Shown: piece by piece, positions 16,982 through 25,857 of the stretch
How the letters are laid out: the number at the start of each line of letters is the position of its first letter
Numbering within the stretch: the stretch's first letter is position 1
NCBI GenBank assembly: GCA_963665185.2
Contig: CAXXPO010000018.1
Location: 233,678 to 297,677 of the forward strand
From: G963665185 sp963665185
GTDB lineage: Bacteria > Desulfobacterota > Desulfovibrionia > Desulfovibrionales > Desulfovibrionaceae
Length of the DNA stretch: 64,000 nt
Direction of reading: 5' to 3'
Position numbers and translations under genes: made by a program
Notes under the pieces: model-generated
The model's input: the letters and a program-made list of their open reading frames with translations, nothing else
What the model was told of the DNA's origin: nothing
Database searches by the model: none

Positions 16982-17749
16982 ATGCCCACGGCAGACCAAC
17001 CAATACTTCGCGTGGAAAACATCCACAAATCCCTTGGCGGCAACGAGGTGCTCAAAGGCGTCTCCCTGGACCTGCCCAGGGGCAGTCTCAAGGTGCTCAT
17101 TGGACCTTCGGGCAGCGGCAAGAGTACTTTTCTGCAATGCATCAATTATCTGCACGAACCGGATCTGGGACGCATCTGGCTGGACGGACGGGAGATCCAT
17201 TTCAGCGGCAAGCGCGAACTGTACGGATACCGCCAGCAGGTGGGCATGATATTTCAGGATTTCAACCTGTTCGACCATCTGAGCGCCATGGAAAACGTGC
17301 GTATCGCGCTTATCAAGGTGCGGCATATGAGCCGCTCCGATGCCACCCGCCGGGCCCTGGCCGAACTGGAGCGCGTGGGGCTTTCAGACAAGGCCGAGTT
17401 GTATCCGGCCCAGCTTTCCGGTGGACAGAAACAGCGTGTGTCCATTGCCCGCGCTTTGGCCATGGACCCCAAGGTCATGCTTCTGGACGAGCCAACCAGC
17501 GCTCTGGACCCCGAACTCATCGGCGAGGTCCTGGCCGTTATCCGCGACCTGGCCGCGGCGGGGATGACAATGCTCATGGCCACGCACCAGATTTCCTTTT
17601 CCTCATCGCTGGCCGATGAATTCGTTTTCATGGAGCATGGACAGATTGTGGAACAGGGAACGCCAAAACAACTTCTGCTTCCCGGGTCCGGTTCGCGTAC
17701 TGCGGAATTTTGCGCCAAAATAACCGAGCTTTCCGGCGAGGGCGCTTAG
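16982..17749 (+). CDS. amino-acid ABC transporter ATP-binding protein
   Basis: A 255-residue ATPase of the HisP/GlnQ kind. Walker A is GPSGSGKST (about 41-49), the signature is LSGGQKQR (about 143-150) and Walker B is VMLLDEPTSALDPE (about 164-177). It powers import by the two neighbouring permeases. Its TAG stop is followed immediately by the ATG of the second permease, so the two are translated in tandem. The gene starts 69 nt after the first permease with no visible terminator between. Confidence 0.94.
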   Translation: MPTADQPILRVENIHKSLGGNEVLKGVSLDLPRGSLKVLIGPSGSGKSTFLQCINYLHEPDLGRIWLDGREIHFSGKRELYGYRQQVGMIFQDFNLFDHLSAMENVRIALIKVRHMSRSDATRRALAELERVGLSDKAELYPAQLSGGQKQRVSIARALAMDPKVMLLDEPTSALDPELIGEVLAVIRDLAAAGMTMLMATHQISFSSSLADEFVFMEHGQIVEQGTPKQLLLPGSGSRTAEFCAKITELSGEGA

Positions 17750-18436
17750 ATGGATTGGGTAGTGTCTGTTTGGGAGTATCTGGCCAAGCTTATGCCGCAA
17801 CTTAATAACGGGTTGTGGGTGAGTGTGCAGTTGATCGTTCCCTCGGCCCTTATAGGTCTTGCCATCGGCGTGGTCTGCGGCGTGCTGCGCGTGTACGGCA
17901 ACAACTTGGTGAAAGCGGCCATGAATTTTTACGTGGCTTTGTTCCGGGGCACGCCACTGGTGGTGCAGCTTTTTGTCTGGTATTACGGCCTGCCACATCT
18001 GGGCATTTATTTTTCGCCGGTCGGCGCGTCTGTTTTCGGTTTTGCCATGTGCAGCGGAGCCTATCATTCCGAATATATCCGGGGCGGGCTGCTTTCCATC
18101 CGCCAGGGCCAGCTCAAGGCGGCCCAGGCCCTTGGCTTTACTCCCACGCAGGCCGTGACCAACGTAATTCTGCCCCAGGCGTTCCGTCGCGCCCTGCCCG
18201 GTTGCGGCAACGAGATCGTCTATCTCATCAAGTATTCTTCACTGGCCTACATAGTGACTTGCATCGAACTGACCGGAACAGGTCACAACATTGCCGCACG
18301 TACCTTCGAGTACACCCAGGTATTTACAGTGGTGGGGGCGTACTATCTGTTTCTTGTGACCGTTGCCTCCTGGCTTTTGAGTCGAGTGGAAGGGTGGTTG
18401 AGCATTCCCGGCTTCGAATACAAGCGGGATGATTGA
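17750..18436 (+). CDS. amino-acid ABC transporter permease, second subunit
   Basis: A 228-residue inner-membrane permease, homologous to but distinct from the product of 16244-16912. It has YVALFRGTPLVVQLFVWYYGL (about 62-82) and the EAA loop QLKAAQALGFTPTQAVTNVILPQAFRRALPG (about 121-151). It completes the transporter and is the last gene of the operon; a terminator follows 22 nt later. Confidence 0.92.
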   Translation: MDWVVSVWEYLAKLMPQLNNGLWVSVQLIVPSALIGLAIGVVCGVLRVYGNNLVKAAMNFYVALFRGTPLVVQLFVWYYGLPHLGIYFSPVGASVFGFAMCSGAYHSEYIRGGLLSIRQGQLKAAQALGFTPTQAVTNVILPQAFRRALPGCGNEIVYLIKYSSLAYIVTCIELTGTGHNIAARTFEYTQVFTVVGAYYLFLVTVASWLLSRVEGWLSIPGFEYKRDD

Positions 18437-18458
18437 ACAATAAAATGCACATGAATTG

Positions 18459-18501
18459 AAAACGTCGTTGCACTGCCCTAGGTGCTGCAACGGCGTTTTT
18501 T
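18459..18501. terminator. terminator of the amino-acid ABC operon
   Basis: AAAACGTCGTTGCACTGCC pairs with GGTGCTGCAACGGCGTTTT around a CTA loop, followed by six T residues on the plus strand (18496-18501). It lies between convergent genes and may also serve the HcpR gene, since the left arm starts with AAAA. Confidence 0.8.
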
Positions 18502-18516
18502 GTACAACTTCTTCAG

Positions 18517-19194
18517 CTACAGCCGCATTTCTCCAGATGCCAGTTGCCGCAGGGATTCCCGGTCCACAAGGCGGATACTTGCTCCGTCGCTCTGAATGAA
18601 TCCTTCCTCGTCCATCTTGCGCAGAACTCTGGACAGGGTTTCGGGAATCGTCCCCAGCAGGGCGGCCAACTGCCCCTTGGGCAGGTCCAATCGGACGATT
18701 TCCTTGTCTTCGCCAGCCAGAAGCAGCAGGTGGGCGGAAAGACGCCCCGGCACTTCGCGCAGGCTCAGGTTTTCCACCTGCACGGTAAAGGCCTGCAAAC
18801 GCAACGAAAGCAGGGCCAGCATGTTCATGGCAAGATCCGGGTCATCGGCCAGGAGCTTGCCGAATGTGTTTTTGGGAAAGAACAGCAGTTCCGAGTCTTC
18901 CATGGCAAGGGCCGAAGCAGGGTATTCCCGACCGGAAAACAGCGCCACTTCCGCGAAAACTTCCCCCGCACCCATGAGATGCAGAATCTGTTCACGTCCG
19001 CTGGGCGAGGTCTTGTAAATTTTCACCCGTCCCGCACCAATGGCGTAAAATCCTTTGGCAGGCTGTCCCTCTTCGAATATGGCCCGGCCTTTGCCCATTT
19101 TCAGGGGAACGGCCACGCGAGCCAGTTTGGCCACGCCGTCCTCGGAGAGGCCTTCAAATAATCCCATGTTGTTAATGACCGTATTCGTATCCAT
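18517..19194 (-). CDS. hcpR: Crp/Fnr-family regulator of the HcpR type
   Basis: A 225-residue transcription factor: an N-terminal cyclic-nucleotide-like effector domain (about 10-130, GRAIFEEGQPAKGFYAIGAG) and a C-terminal winged helix with recognition region LAALLGTIPETLSRVLRKM (about 175-193). Divergent placement next to hcp and the TTGAC-N4-GTCAA palindrome in front of it match HcpR, which in Desulfovibrio controls nitrosative-stress genes. The ATG at 19194 is preferred over a GTG at 19218 because AAGGGATGCCAT precedes it. Whether it senses NO through haem or an Fe-S cluster cannot be read here. Confidence 0.85.
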   Translation of the reverse strand: MDTNTVINNMGLFEGLSEDGVAKLARVAVPLKMGKGRAIFEEGQPAKGFYAIGAGRVKIYKTSPSGREQILHLMGAGEVFAEVALFSGREYPASALAMEDSELLFFPKNTFGKLLADDPDLAMNMLALLSLRLQAFTVQVENLSLREVPGRLSAHLLLLAGEDKEIVRLDLPKGQLAALLGTIPETLSRVLRKMDEEGFIQSDGASIRLVDRESLRQLASGEMRL

Positions 19195-19234
19195 ATGGCA
19201 TCCCTTGAGGGAAAGCACACTTTTTCCCGGTTTG

Positions 19235-19248
19235 TTGACTCAAGTCAA
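19235..19248. promoter_or_regulatory. HcpR operator
   Basis: TTGACTCAAGTCAA is a perfect 14-bp palindrome with half-sites TTGAC and GTCAA, the HcpR recognition pattern described for Desulfovibrio. It lies 76 nt before the hcp start and 40 nt before the hcpR start, so it can serve both genes. Confidence 0.8.
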
Positions 19249-19324
19249 AGGCGGCTGAAATGTTTGCAGCCATGGTGGGGGTGAACGGAAAACACTTCAA
19301 TCCGAATACCCCAAGGAGGAAACC

Positions 19325-20932
19325 ATGTTTTGCTACCAATGTGAACAGACTGCCAATGGAACCGCTTGTAACAAAAGCGGTGTATGCGGCAAAAAGCCCG
19401 ATGTCGCCACTTTGCAGGACCTGCTCGTTCATCTGCTCAAGGGGCTTTCCCAGGTCGCCTTGAATGCTGGTAAGGCGCAGGATCGCGAACTTGGACATTT
19501 TGTTTGCGAGGCGGTCTTTTCCACGCTGACCAATGTGGATTTCGACCCCGAACGTCTGGCCGAACTCATCAGGGAAACCGTGCGTCGTCGCGATGCGCTC
19601 AAGACGATCGCTTCAGGAGCTTTCGACGGCCCTGCCAATCTTGTCCCTGCGGGCACACTGCAAGGCATGGTCGAACAGGGGGAAGCCCACGGTATTGAAA
19701 ATGACCCGGAAGTCAATGCCGACCTCAAAGCCTTGAAACAAACACTTATCTACGGTCTCAAAGGGGTTGCCGCGTATGTCGACCACGCCGCCATTCTGGG
19801 GCATGAAGACGGCGCAGTGTACGAATTCATCATGCAGGGGTTGGCCGATACCCTGCGCACCGATCTGGGGCTGGAAGAATGGGTGGGGCTGGTGCTCAAG
19901 TGCGGAGAGATCAACCTCAAGGCCATGGAACTTCTCGATGCGGCCAATACAGGCAAGTACGGCCACCCCGTGCCCACGTCCGTGCCGCTTGGCGCGCGCC
20001 AGGGCAAGGCCATCCTGGTTTCAGGACACGATCTGCGCGACCTGGAACTTCTGCTGCAACAGACCCAAGGTACAGGAATCAACATTTACACCCACGGTGA
20101 AATGCTGCCCTGCCACGGCTACCCGGAGCTGAAAAAATACGATCATTTCCATGGCCACTACGGAACCGCCTGGCAAAACCAGAAAAAGGAATTCGGCGAG
20201 TTCCCCGGTTCCATTCTCATGACCACCAACTGCATCCAGAAGCCTCGGGAAGGCTACATGGAGAATATCTTCACCACAGGTCTGGTGGGCTGGCCCGGTG
20301 TGCAGCATATTGGTGAAGAAAAAGACTTTACCCCGGTTATCAACCGCGCTCTGGAATTGCCCGGATTTGCAGAAGACACCAACAAGGGCGAAGTGCTTAC
20401 CGGGTTTGCCCGCAATGCCGTGCTCTCCGTGGCCGACAAGGTCATCGAAGCGGTCAAGAGCGGAGCCATTCGCCATTTTTTTCTGGTGGCCGGATGCGAT
20501 GGCGCAAAACCTGGACGCAATTACTACACCGAATTTGTGGAAAAAACCCCGGCAGATACCGTGGTTCTTACCTTGGCATGCGGAAAATTCCGTTTCTTCG
20601 ACAAGCCGCTAGGTGCCATCGGCGGCATTCCCCGGCTGCTCGACGTTGGACAGTGCAACGATGCCTACTCTGCCATTCAGATTGCCGTGGCCCTGGCCAA
20701 TGCCTTCGAATGTGGAGTCAACGACCTGCCTCTTTCCATGGTGCTGTCCTGGTACGAACAGAAGGCCGTGGCCATTTTGTTGACCTTGCTGTACCTGGGC
20801 ATCAAGGATATACGGCTCGGACCTTCCCTGCCTGCATTTCTGACGCCCAACGTGCTCAATTTCCTGGTGGAAACGTACAACATCAAACCCATCACCACCC
20901 CGGACGAGGACCTCAAGGCTATTTTGGGCTAG
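19325..20932 (+). CDS. hcp: hydroxylamine reductase (hybrid-cluster protein)
   Basis: A 535-residue cytoplasmic Fe-S protein. Hcp reduces hydroxylamine to ammonia in vitro and acts as an NO reductase in vivo, protecting against nitrosative stress. Cys3, Cys6, Cys15 and Cys21 at the N-terminus bind the cubane cluster. Further C-terminal cysteines (TLACGKFRFF, GQCNDAYSA and others) and the EQKAVAILLTLLYLGI segment belong to the hybrid 4Fe-2S-2O site. AGGAGGAAACC precedes the ATG. It is transcribed away from hcpR. No partner ferredoxin gene (hcr-like) is adjacent. Confidence 0.96.
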   Translation: MFCYQCEQTANGTACNKSGVCGKKPDVATLQDLLVHLLKGLSQVALNAGKAQDRELGHFVCEAVFSTLTNVDFDPERLAELIRETVRRRDALKTIASGAFDGPANLVPAGTLQGMVEQGEAHGIENDPEVNADLKALKQTLIYGLKGVAAYVDHAAILGHEDGAVYEFIMQGLADTLRTDLGLEEWVGLVLKCGEINLKAMELLDAANTGKYGHPVPTSVPLGARQGKAILVSGHDLRDLELLLQQTQGTGINIYTHGEMLPCHGYPELKKYDHFHGHYGTAWQNQKKEFGEFPGSILMTTNCIQKPREGYMENIFTTGLVGWPGVQHIGEEKDFTPVINRALELPGFAEDTNKGEVLTGFARNAVLSVADKVIEAVKSGAIRHFFLVAGCDGAKPGRNYYTEFVEKTPADTVVLTLACGKFRFFDKPLGAIGGIPRLLDVGQCNDAYSAIQIAVALANAFECGVNDLPLSMVLSWYEQKAVAILLTLLYLGIKDIRLGPSLPAFLTPNVLNFLVETYNIKPITTPDEDLKAILG

Positions 20933-21115
20933 TGTCACGGGAGTTCTTCATGCGTAGCAAAAAGCTGTGTGAGCGAATCGAAGACCGCGCTTTTCGGGAT
21001 TCACCATCCTCCGCAAAATTCGTATCATAGTTGCGGAAATCGCACGAGCGAATCAGCAGAGGCATTGACAGAACAACATGCGGGGGAAATAGAACATTTG
21101 AAAGGTCCTTGATAA

Positions 21116-21152
21116 GAAACCCCGCAGGCATTTTGTGCCTGCGGGGTTTCTG
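21116..21152. terminator. bidirectional terminator between hcp and the DVU0772-like gene
   Basis: AGAAACCCCGCAGGCA and TGCCTGCGGGGTTTCT form a perfect 16-bp stem with a TTTTG loop. The convergent genes on either side both end before it. Confidence 0.8.
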
Positions 21153-21208
21153 CGGTTCAATGAGAGAAGGTGGAAGAATGGCCGTTCACAATGTTTTGTT
21201 GAATCGCT

Positions 21209-21559
21209 TTACGCTTCCAGCTCCTTTTGCAGCCATTGCTTGACCTCGTCGCTGAGTTCGTGGATGCCGCGCAGATTGCCGATGGATTCCATGAATTTTT
21301 GGGCAACGTTTTCGGGCAGTTTTTTTTCGCAGAGCACGGTGGAACCGTAATTATTCATTTTGAGCAGGCTGACCTTGGGGGATTCCCAGGTGTCGACCAC
21401 AAAATAGATGGAGTATTCGTCGCCGCTGACAACGGGCCTGCGCAATGTGTCCTTGAAGTTGTTATTGCCCCATTCCAGATACATGGTCACGGCGTCTTCG
21501 TGAATCATGTCCCAGTCGACTTCATTGAGCCATGTGGAGCATTCAGTTTTTTCGCTCAT
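21209..21559 (-). CDS. small conserved protein resembling the DVU0772 family
   Basis: A 116-residue soluble protein, MSEKTECSTWLNEVDWDM at the start, then EDAVTMYLEWGNNN and SIYFVVDTWESPKVSLLKMN. The WD-x3-E-x-A-x3-YLEWGN pattern recalls a family known to me only from Desulfovibrio-type genomes (DVU0772 family), of unknown function. The start at 21559 follows AGGATTACCTC; a longer frame to 21958 is not used because it lacks a ribosome binding site and reads poorly. The C-terminus is acidic and helical (LSDEVKQWLQKELEA). Monocistronic. Confidence 0.75.
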   Translation of the reverse strand: MSEKTECSTWLNEVDWDMIHEDAVTMYLEWGNNNFKDTLRRPVVSGDEYSIYFVVDTWESPKVSLLKMNNYGSTVLCEKKLPENVAQKFMESIGNLRGIHELSDEVKQWLQKELEA

Positions 21560-21792
21560 GAGGTAATCCTTTTTACTCTGAGGTTGCCGCGGGTCCGCTT
21601 GCACGGAGAATGTGTCGGTGAATACCCGAAAGCTAAGGTTTTGCAGCGTATTTGGCAATACATGGGAAGGATTTCCAGGGAAAAAAGTCCATGTAGAAAG
21701 ATATTGTATGAATACGCCATGTTGTTTCATGGCCGATGCCGGATTTAATTCAATGTCCGCAACGGCCGCCGGGAAGGGACGGCGGGATGAAC

Positions 21793-22056
21793 CTAAATGC
21801 AGATGCAGCCAGGTATTTCCGCGCTCTTGCGGTAGACGGCAATGACGTCGCCAGCGCAGGTCATGGAAGCTCGGGCCGTAAAGCTTACATACTTGCCATT
21901 CTTGGAGTCTCGCCTGGAGACCCGGAAGGTTTCCAGCAGCACGGCGAGACATTGACATTGCGCCTGCGGCACTATGAATTTGAAAACGTATTCACACGGA
22001 AAATCGTGATGCTCTTCCAGGGTCTTATGCAGAGTGTCAAAAGAATCGGTTGTCAT
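21793..22056 (-). CDS. DUF493 (YbeD-like) small protein
   Basis: An 87-residue protein with the ferredoxin-like fold of the YbeD/DUF493 family: FPCEYVFKFIVPQ, then RRDSKNGKYVSFTARASM and VIAVYRKSAEIPG closing the domain. In E. coli YbeD sits by lipoate genes, but no molecular role is firmly known. AGGAAGCAACC precedes the ATG. It is divergent from the gene at 22230 and probably monocistronic. Confidence 0.82.
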   Translation of the reverse strand: MTTDSFDTLHKTLEEHHDFPCEYVFKFIVPQAQCQCLAVLLETFRVSRRDSKNGKYVSFTARASMTCAGDVIAVYRKSAEIPGCICI

Positions 22057-22124
22057 GGTTGCTTCCTGCTGTAGTTTTTGGGAGGAAATAAGAACTCACA
22101 TACATTGGTCAAGGTGTCCGTGCA

Positions 22125-22152
22125 TTGCCATTTGTCTCAAAGGATGTATTAT
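22125..22152 (+). promoter_or_regulatory. candidate sigma-70 promoter for the 118-aa gene
   Basis: TTGCCA (22125-22130) and TATTAT (22147-22152) are 16 bases apart, 77 nt before the start codon at 22230. The flanks are A/T-rich. No operator-like palindrome is seen. Confidence 0.4.
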
Positions 22153-22229
22153 ATCTGTAAGAGTTTTTGTATTTCTGGCAAACGACGACCGCCCGGAGAT
22201 TTGTGGCATGATCGGGCAAGGAGGCTGCC

Positions 22230-22586
22230 ATGGTGGAGCATCAGGACGTAGGGAAAATGCCGGACAGAGTGCTGGACGGCAAGATAGAGGAACGTCTGTT
22301 CGCATACAAGGTTGTTTGGGATGATGACGAGCCGTTTCGCGTGGATGAGGACCGGCCTACCGGCATCAACCTTGAGCAGGAAGTTCCCCGGTATTCCCAG
22401 GTTATCGACAGTGCCTGGAAAATTATCTCCTTGTTGCGTGGCAGGGATATGACCGTGCAGGTCAATCTTGCTCCCAAGGACGTGACAGTGGTTGTTTTTT
22501 CCGAAAGCGGGCAGGAGCTTTCCCGCGCAACAGCTGCCAATACGCCCCGTGCTCTTGCAGAAGCGGTGGTCAAGGCTGAATGGTAA
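22230..22586 (+). CDS. hypothetical protein (118 aa)
   Basis: Not recognised. The product is a soluble, acidic 118-residue protein. A mostly polar N-terminal half (VVWDDDEPFRVDEDRPTGINLEQEVPRYS) leads into VTVVVFSESGQELSRATAANTPRALAEAVVKAEW, which looks like a small beta-alpha domain. AAGGAGGCTGCC before the ATG is a strong ribosome binding site and a terminator follows, so the gene is probably expressed on its own. No catalytic motif is visible. Confidence 0.65.
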   Translation: MVEHQDVGKMPDRVLDGKIEERLFAYKVVWDDDEPFRVDEDRPTGINLEQEVPRYSQVIDSAWKIISLLRGRDMTVQVNLAPKDVTVVVFSESGQELSRATAANTPRALAEAVVKAEW

Positions 22587-22608
22587 TTCATCCCGGCTTG
22601 TTAAAAAT

Positions 22609-22644
22609 AAACAGGCTGCCTTGCAGATGCCGGGCAGCCTGTTT
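22609..22644. terminator. bidirectional terminator between the 118-aa gene and the DUF445 gene
   Basis: AAACAGGCTGCC pairs with GGCAGCCTGTTT over a 12-base loop; AAA and TTT at the base allow action on both strands between convergent genes. Confidence 0.7.
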
Positions 22645-22663
22645 GCATAGGGCAGAGTAAATT

Positions 22664-23272
22664 TTACGCAGCAAAGTAAAAAAGAGCAGCCTGGAATATT
22701 CCGATGATAAGCCCGAGGACGCCGCCTGCGTATTCGATGAAAGTGAATTCTTTCTTCATGATGGAAAAGAGAATGTCTTCCAGCTTATCGATGGTGAATC
22801 CTTCTATTTTTTCCCGGACAATAGCGCCGACATCAAAACGGTTTTCAAGCTCGCAGGCTGCATGCTCCAGAAGCTCGGGGATCATCTTCTCAATTTCTGG
22901 GACCAGCACGCTTTTTATTTTTGACACGGTGTTGTCATTGAGAAACATGGCTGCCATGGGAATGGCGGCAGCCAGTTTTTCCCGGAGCATGGCATCAACA
23001 TAGGCGTCCACTTTTTCATTGAGGTTGGCGCCGAGTCCTTCATCCTTGAGTGCGGAAGTGATTTCTTCTATGTTTATGAGTTGGGAGTCGACCATGTCGC
23101 CCAATCGTTTTGCCAGGGCTTTCTGGCGTTTGGGAAAGACGCCTTGAAGGCTGAATGGACCGATGCACAACGGCTTTCTGGGATGAAAAAGCATTTTGAC
23201 GGCCAGGATGTTCGTAATCCAGCCTATGAGGGCACAAATCAAAGGTGCGGCAGCAATTGTCCATATTTCCAT
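22664..23272 (-). CDS. DUF445 family membrane-anchored protein
   Basis: A 202-residue protein with an N-terminal hydrophobic segment (residues 5-27, including PLICALIGWITNILAVKMLF) and a second one at the C-terminus (about 178-200). The DUF445 signature GWITNxLAVKMLFHP followed by GVFPKRQKALAKRLG is clear. The stretch between is helical and charged. Family members are linked to membrane or sporulation functions in Gram-positives, but no activity is established. This is a short version of the family, which often exceeds 350 residues. Confidence 0.85.
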   Translation of the reverse strand: MEIWTIAAAPLICALIGWITNILAVKMLFHPRKPLCIGPFSLQGVFPKRQKALAKRLGDMVDSQLINIEEITSALKDEGLGANLNEKVDAYVDAMLREKLAAAIPMAAMFLNDNTVSKIKSVLVPEIEKMIPELLEHAACELENRFDVGAIVREKIEGFTIDKLEDILFSIMKKEFTFIEYAGGVLGLIIGIFQAALFYFAA

Positions 23273-23429
23273 CAGGTTTGTTTCCTTTGCGTGCAGATTT
23301 TCAAGCAGGGTTTAATAGGAGAAAGGACGCAGTCTCGTCAAGCCTTGGGAATTTGTGGATATTTTTATGATGAACGCGCAGTTTCATATTTGGTGGATAT
23401 AACATACCCGGAGAAAGGATTGACCTCAG

Positions 23430-23825
23430 ATGGATAATAATATGCCTTCAAAAGTTACATTGCTCGACAATAATGAGCTTGCAAACATGCGAACCTTGCT
23501 TGCTGCTGAACGTACTTTTTTGGCATGGGTACGTACAGCTTTGGGATTGATGGCTTTTGGATTCGTTTTGGAAAAGTTTTTGTGGTATCTGCATAAGACA
23601 GGGTTGACGCAGCGTGCATTCACGGAAGTCAAAATGTTGAGTCTTTTTGCCTTTGTTTCCGGTGGCTGCATTTTTGTCGCAGCGGCAAGACGTTTTTTTC
23701 TTCTCAGCCGCCTTCTTTCCAGGGGACAGCAGTGGTTTCATGCTTGGCCGGAGCTTATTTTAGTGCTTATTCTTGTTTTGGTGTTGACGGTATGCATGAT
23801 GGCAAGCGTACATTTACTGGCGTAG
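23430..23825 (+). CDS. DUF202 (YidH-type) inner-membrane protein
   Basis: A 131-residue protein with three predicted membrane helices (about 33-52, 70-88 and 108-130). The DUF202 hallmark LLAAERTFLAWVRTALGLMAFGFVLEK lies at about residues 22-48. Function unknown. The start at 23430 has only a distant AGGA; Met5 is an alternative start. It is monocistronic between two terminators. Confidence 0.8.
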   Translation: MDNNMPSKVTLLDNNELANMRTLLAAERTFLAWVRTALGLMAFGFVLEKFLWYLHKTGLTQRAFTEVKMLSLFAFVSGGCIFVAAARRFFLLSRLLSRGQQWFHAWPELILVLILVLVLTVCMMASVHLLA

Positions 23826-23981
23826 ACCTTATGATTTATTCCGCATTATAATCTTGGAAGATTTTTTTGCAGCATCCGCTTTTTCTTGTCGTACTGCACG
23901 TCGTCCATGCTTCCTGTACGGGAATTCGGGGACTTTTTCCATAGCGATGTCGGCCAGTCCGGATATCGAAAAGCAATGGAG

Positions 23982-24024
23982 GGGCCGCACGAGGGGGAAC
24001 TCTCCCCCTCGTGCGGCCCTTTTT
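23982..24024. terminator. strong terminator between the DUF202 gene and ettA
   Basis: GGGCCGCACGAGGGGGA pairs perfectly with TCCCCCTCGTGCGGCCC and is followed by TTTTT on the plus strand. It separates convergent genes. Confidence 0.85.
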
Positions 24025-24033
24025 ACCTGCCCT

Positions 24034-25719
24034 CTATGCCCGCGTGAATCTGCGGTATTTGATGCGGTGGGGTTGTTCGGCTTCTGCTCCGAGCCGTTTT
24101 TTACGGTCTTCATCGTACTCAGTGAAGTTGCCGTCGAACCAGACAACCTGGCTGTCGCCTTCAAAGGCGAGGATGTGGGTGGCGATTCGGTCGAGGAACC
24201 AGCGGTCGTGACTGATCACCATGGCGCAACCTGCGTAGTTGAGCAGGGCTTCTTCCAGCGCGCGCATGGTGTTGACATCCAGGTCGTTGGTGGGTTCGTC
24301 GAGCAGTAGGACGTTGGCTTCTTCCTTGAGCATCATGGCCAGGTGAACACGGTTGCGTTCGCCGCCGGAGAGGACGCCGACCTTTTTCTGCTGCTCGGCC
24401 CCGGTCAGGTTGAAGCGGGCGATGTATGCGCGGGATTGGATTTCTCGACTTCCCAGTCGGATGAAGTCCTGTTTGTTGCTGATGGCTTCCCAGACGGTCT
24501 TGTCCGCGTCCAGGGCGTCTCGGCTTTGATCCACATGAGCCAGCTTGACCGTGGGGCCGAGCCGAAGTGTCCCGGAATCGGGCTTTTCCTGTCCGGTGAT
24601 CATGCGGAAAAGGGTGGTCTTGCCCGCGCCGTTGGGACCGACAATGCCGACAAGAGCACCGGCGGGGACCTTGAAACTCATGCCTTCGACCAGAAGGCGG
24701 TCTTCGTACGCCTTGGACACGTTGTCCAGTTCGATGACCAGATCGCCCAGGCGCGGTCCGGGCGGAATGTAGATTTCCAGGTCCGCGGCATTGCGATCGT
24801 TTTCCTGACTCATGAGCTGTTCGTATGCCTTGATGCGTGCCTTGCTCTTTTGATGCCGGGCGCGTGGCGTCATCCGGATCCATTCAAGTTCGCGTTCCAA
24901 GGTTTTCTGGCGTTCGCTTTCAGATTTTTCTTCGTTGACCAGACGGTTTTTCTTTTGTTCCAGCCAGGAGGAGTAGTTGCCCTTCCAGGGGATACCACGA
25001 CCGCGGTCCAGTTCCAGGATCCAGCCCGCCACATTGTCCAGGAAGTAGCGGTCATGAGTTACCGCGATGATGGTTCCGGCATAATTTTGCAGGTGCTGCT
25101 CCAACCAGGAGACGGATTCGGCGTCCAGGTGGTTGGTGGGTTCGTCGAGCAGCAGGATGTCGGGTTGCTTGAGCAGCAGGCGGCACAGGGCCACGCGGCG
25201 TCTTTCGCCACCGGAAATGATGTTCACCGGGGTGTCTGGCGGAGGGCAGCGCAGGGCGTCCATGGCCATTTCCAGACGGGAGTCCAGATCCCAGGCGTTG
25301 TGGTGATCCAGTTGCTCCTGGACTTCGCCCTGGCGTGTGATGAGCTTGTCCATGGCGTCGTCATCCATGGGTTCGGCGAACTTCATATTGATTTCTTCGA
25401 ATTCCTTGAGCAGATCCACGACTTCCTGCACGCCTTCCTCGACGACTTCCCGGACAGTGCGTGTTTCGTCCACCAGGGGTTCCTGCTCCAGGTAGCCGAT
25501 GGTGAAGCCGGGGGCGCAATCGGTGCGGCCCTGAAAATCCTGGTCCACACCGGCCAGTATTTTCAGCAGCGAACTTTTGCCTGATCCGTTCAGGCCGAGA
25601 ACGCCGATTTTCGCTCCGTAGAAATAGGACAGGTAGATGTCCTTGAGCACCTGCTTTTGGCCGTGGAATTTGCTGACTCCGACCATGGAGTAGATGATTT
25701 TGTTCGGTTCGTCGCTCAT
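24034..25719 (-). CDS. ettA: energy-dependent translational throttle protein EttA (ABC-F)
   Basis: A 561-residue soluble ABC-F protein with two ATPase cassettes and no membrane part. Cassette 1 has Walker A GLNGSGKSS (about 42-50) and signature ISGGERRR; cassette 2 has GPNGAGKTT (about 350-358) and LSGGERNR. The EttA-type arm between helices and the linker with RARHQKSKARIKAYEQL are present. EttA binds the ribosomal E site and couples the first peptide bond to ATP/ADP level. AAGGAGCCACTCAT precedes the ATG. It lies downstream of the hisH-hisF-MFS genes, 138 nt apart. Confidence 0.93.
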   Translation of the reverse strand: MSDEPNKIIYSMVGVSKFHGQKQVLKDIYLSYFYGAKIGVLGLNGSGKSSLLKILAGVDQDFQGRTDCAPGFTIGYLEQEPLVDETRTVREVVEEGVQEVVDLLKEFEEINMKFAEPMDDDAMDKLITRQGEVQEQLDHHNAWDLDSRLEMAMDALRCPPPDTPVNIISGGERRRVALCRLLLKQPDILLLDEPTNHLDAESVSWLEQHLQNYAGTIIAVTHDRYFLDNVAGWILELDRGRGIPWKGNYSSWLEQKKNRLVNEEKSESERQKTLERELEWIRMTPRARHQKSKARIKAYEQLMSQENDRNAADLEIYIPPGPRLGDLVIELDNVSKAYEDRLLVEGMSFKVPAGALVGIVGPNGAGKTTLFRMITGQEKPDSGTLRLGPTVKLAHVDQSRDALDADKTVWEAISNKQDFIRLGSREIQSRAYIARFNLTGAEQQKKVGVLSGGERNRVHLAMMLKEEANVLLLDEPTNDLDVNTMRALEEALLNYAGCAMVISHDRWFLDRIATHILAFEGDSQVVWFDGNFTEYDEDRKKRLGAEAEQPHRIKYRRFTRA

Positions 25720-25857
25720 ATGAGTGGCTCCTTGAATGCTTTTTTGCAGGACGGGTCCCGCGCAGCCTGTTTTGCACCGGTCTGTCAGCGGGTTGTACCT
25801 GAACCGTGGGGAAAGGCAAGAAAAGGCGCAGAGGTGGATAAATTGTGCTGTCAGCCG

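Noticed and set aside
24343..25584. Plus-strand open frame of 413 codons
   Set aside because: It is the mirror of ettA, whose two ATPase cassettes are complete on the minus strand.
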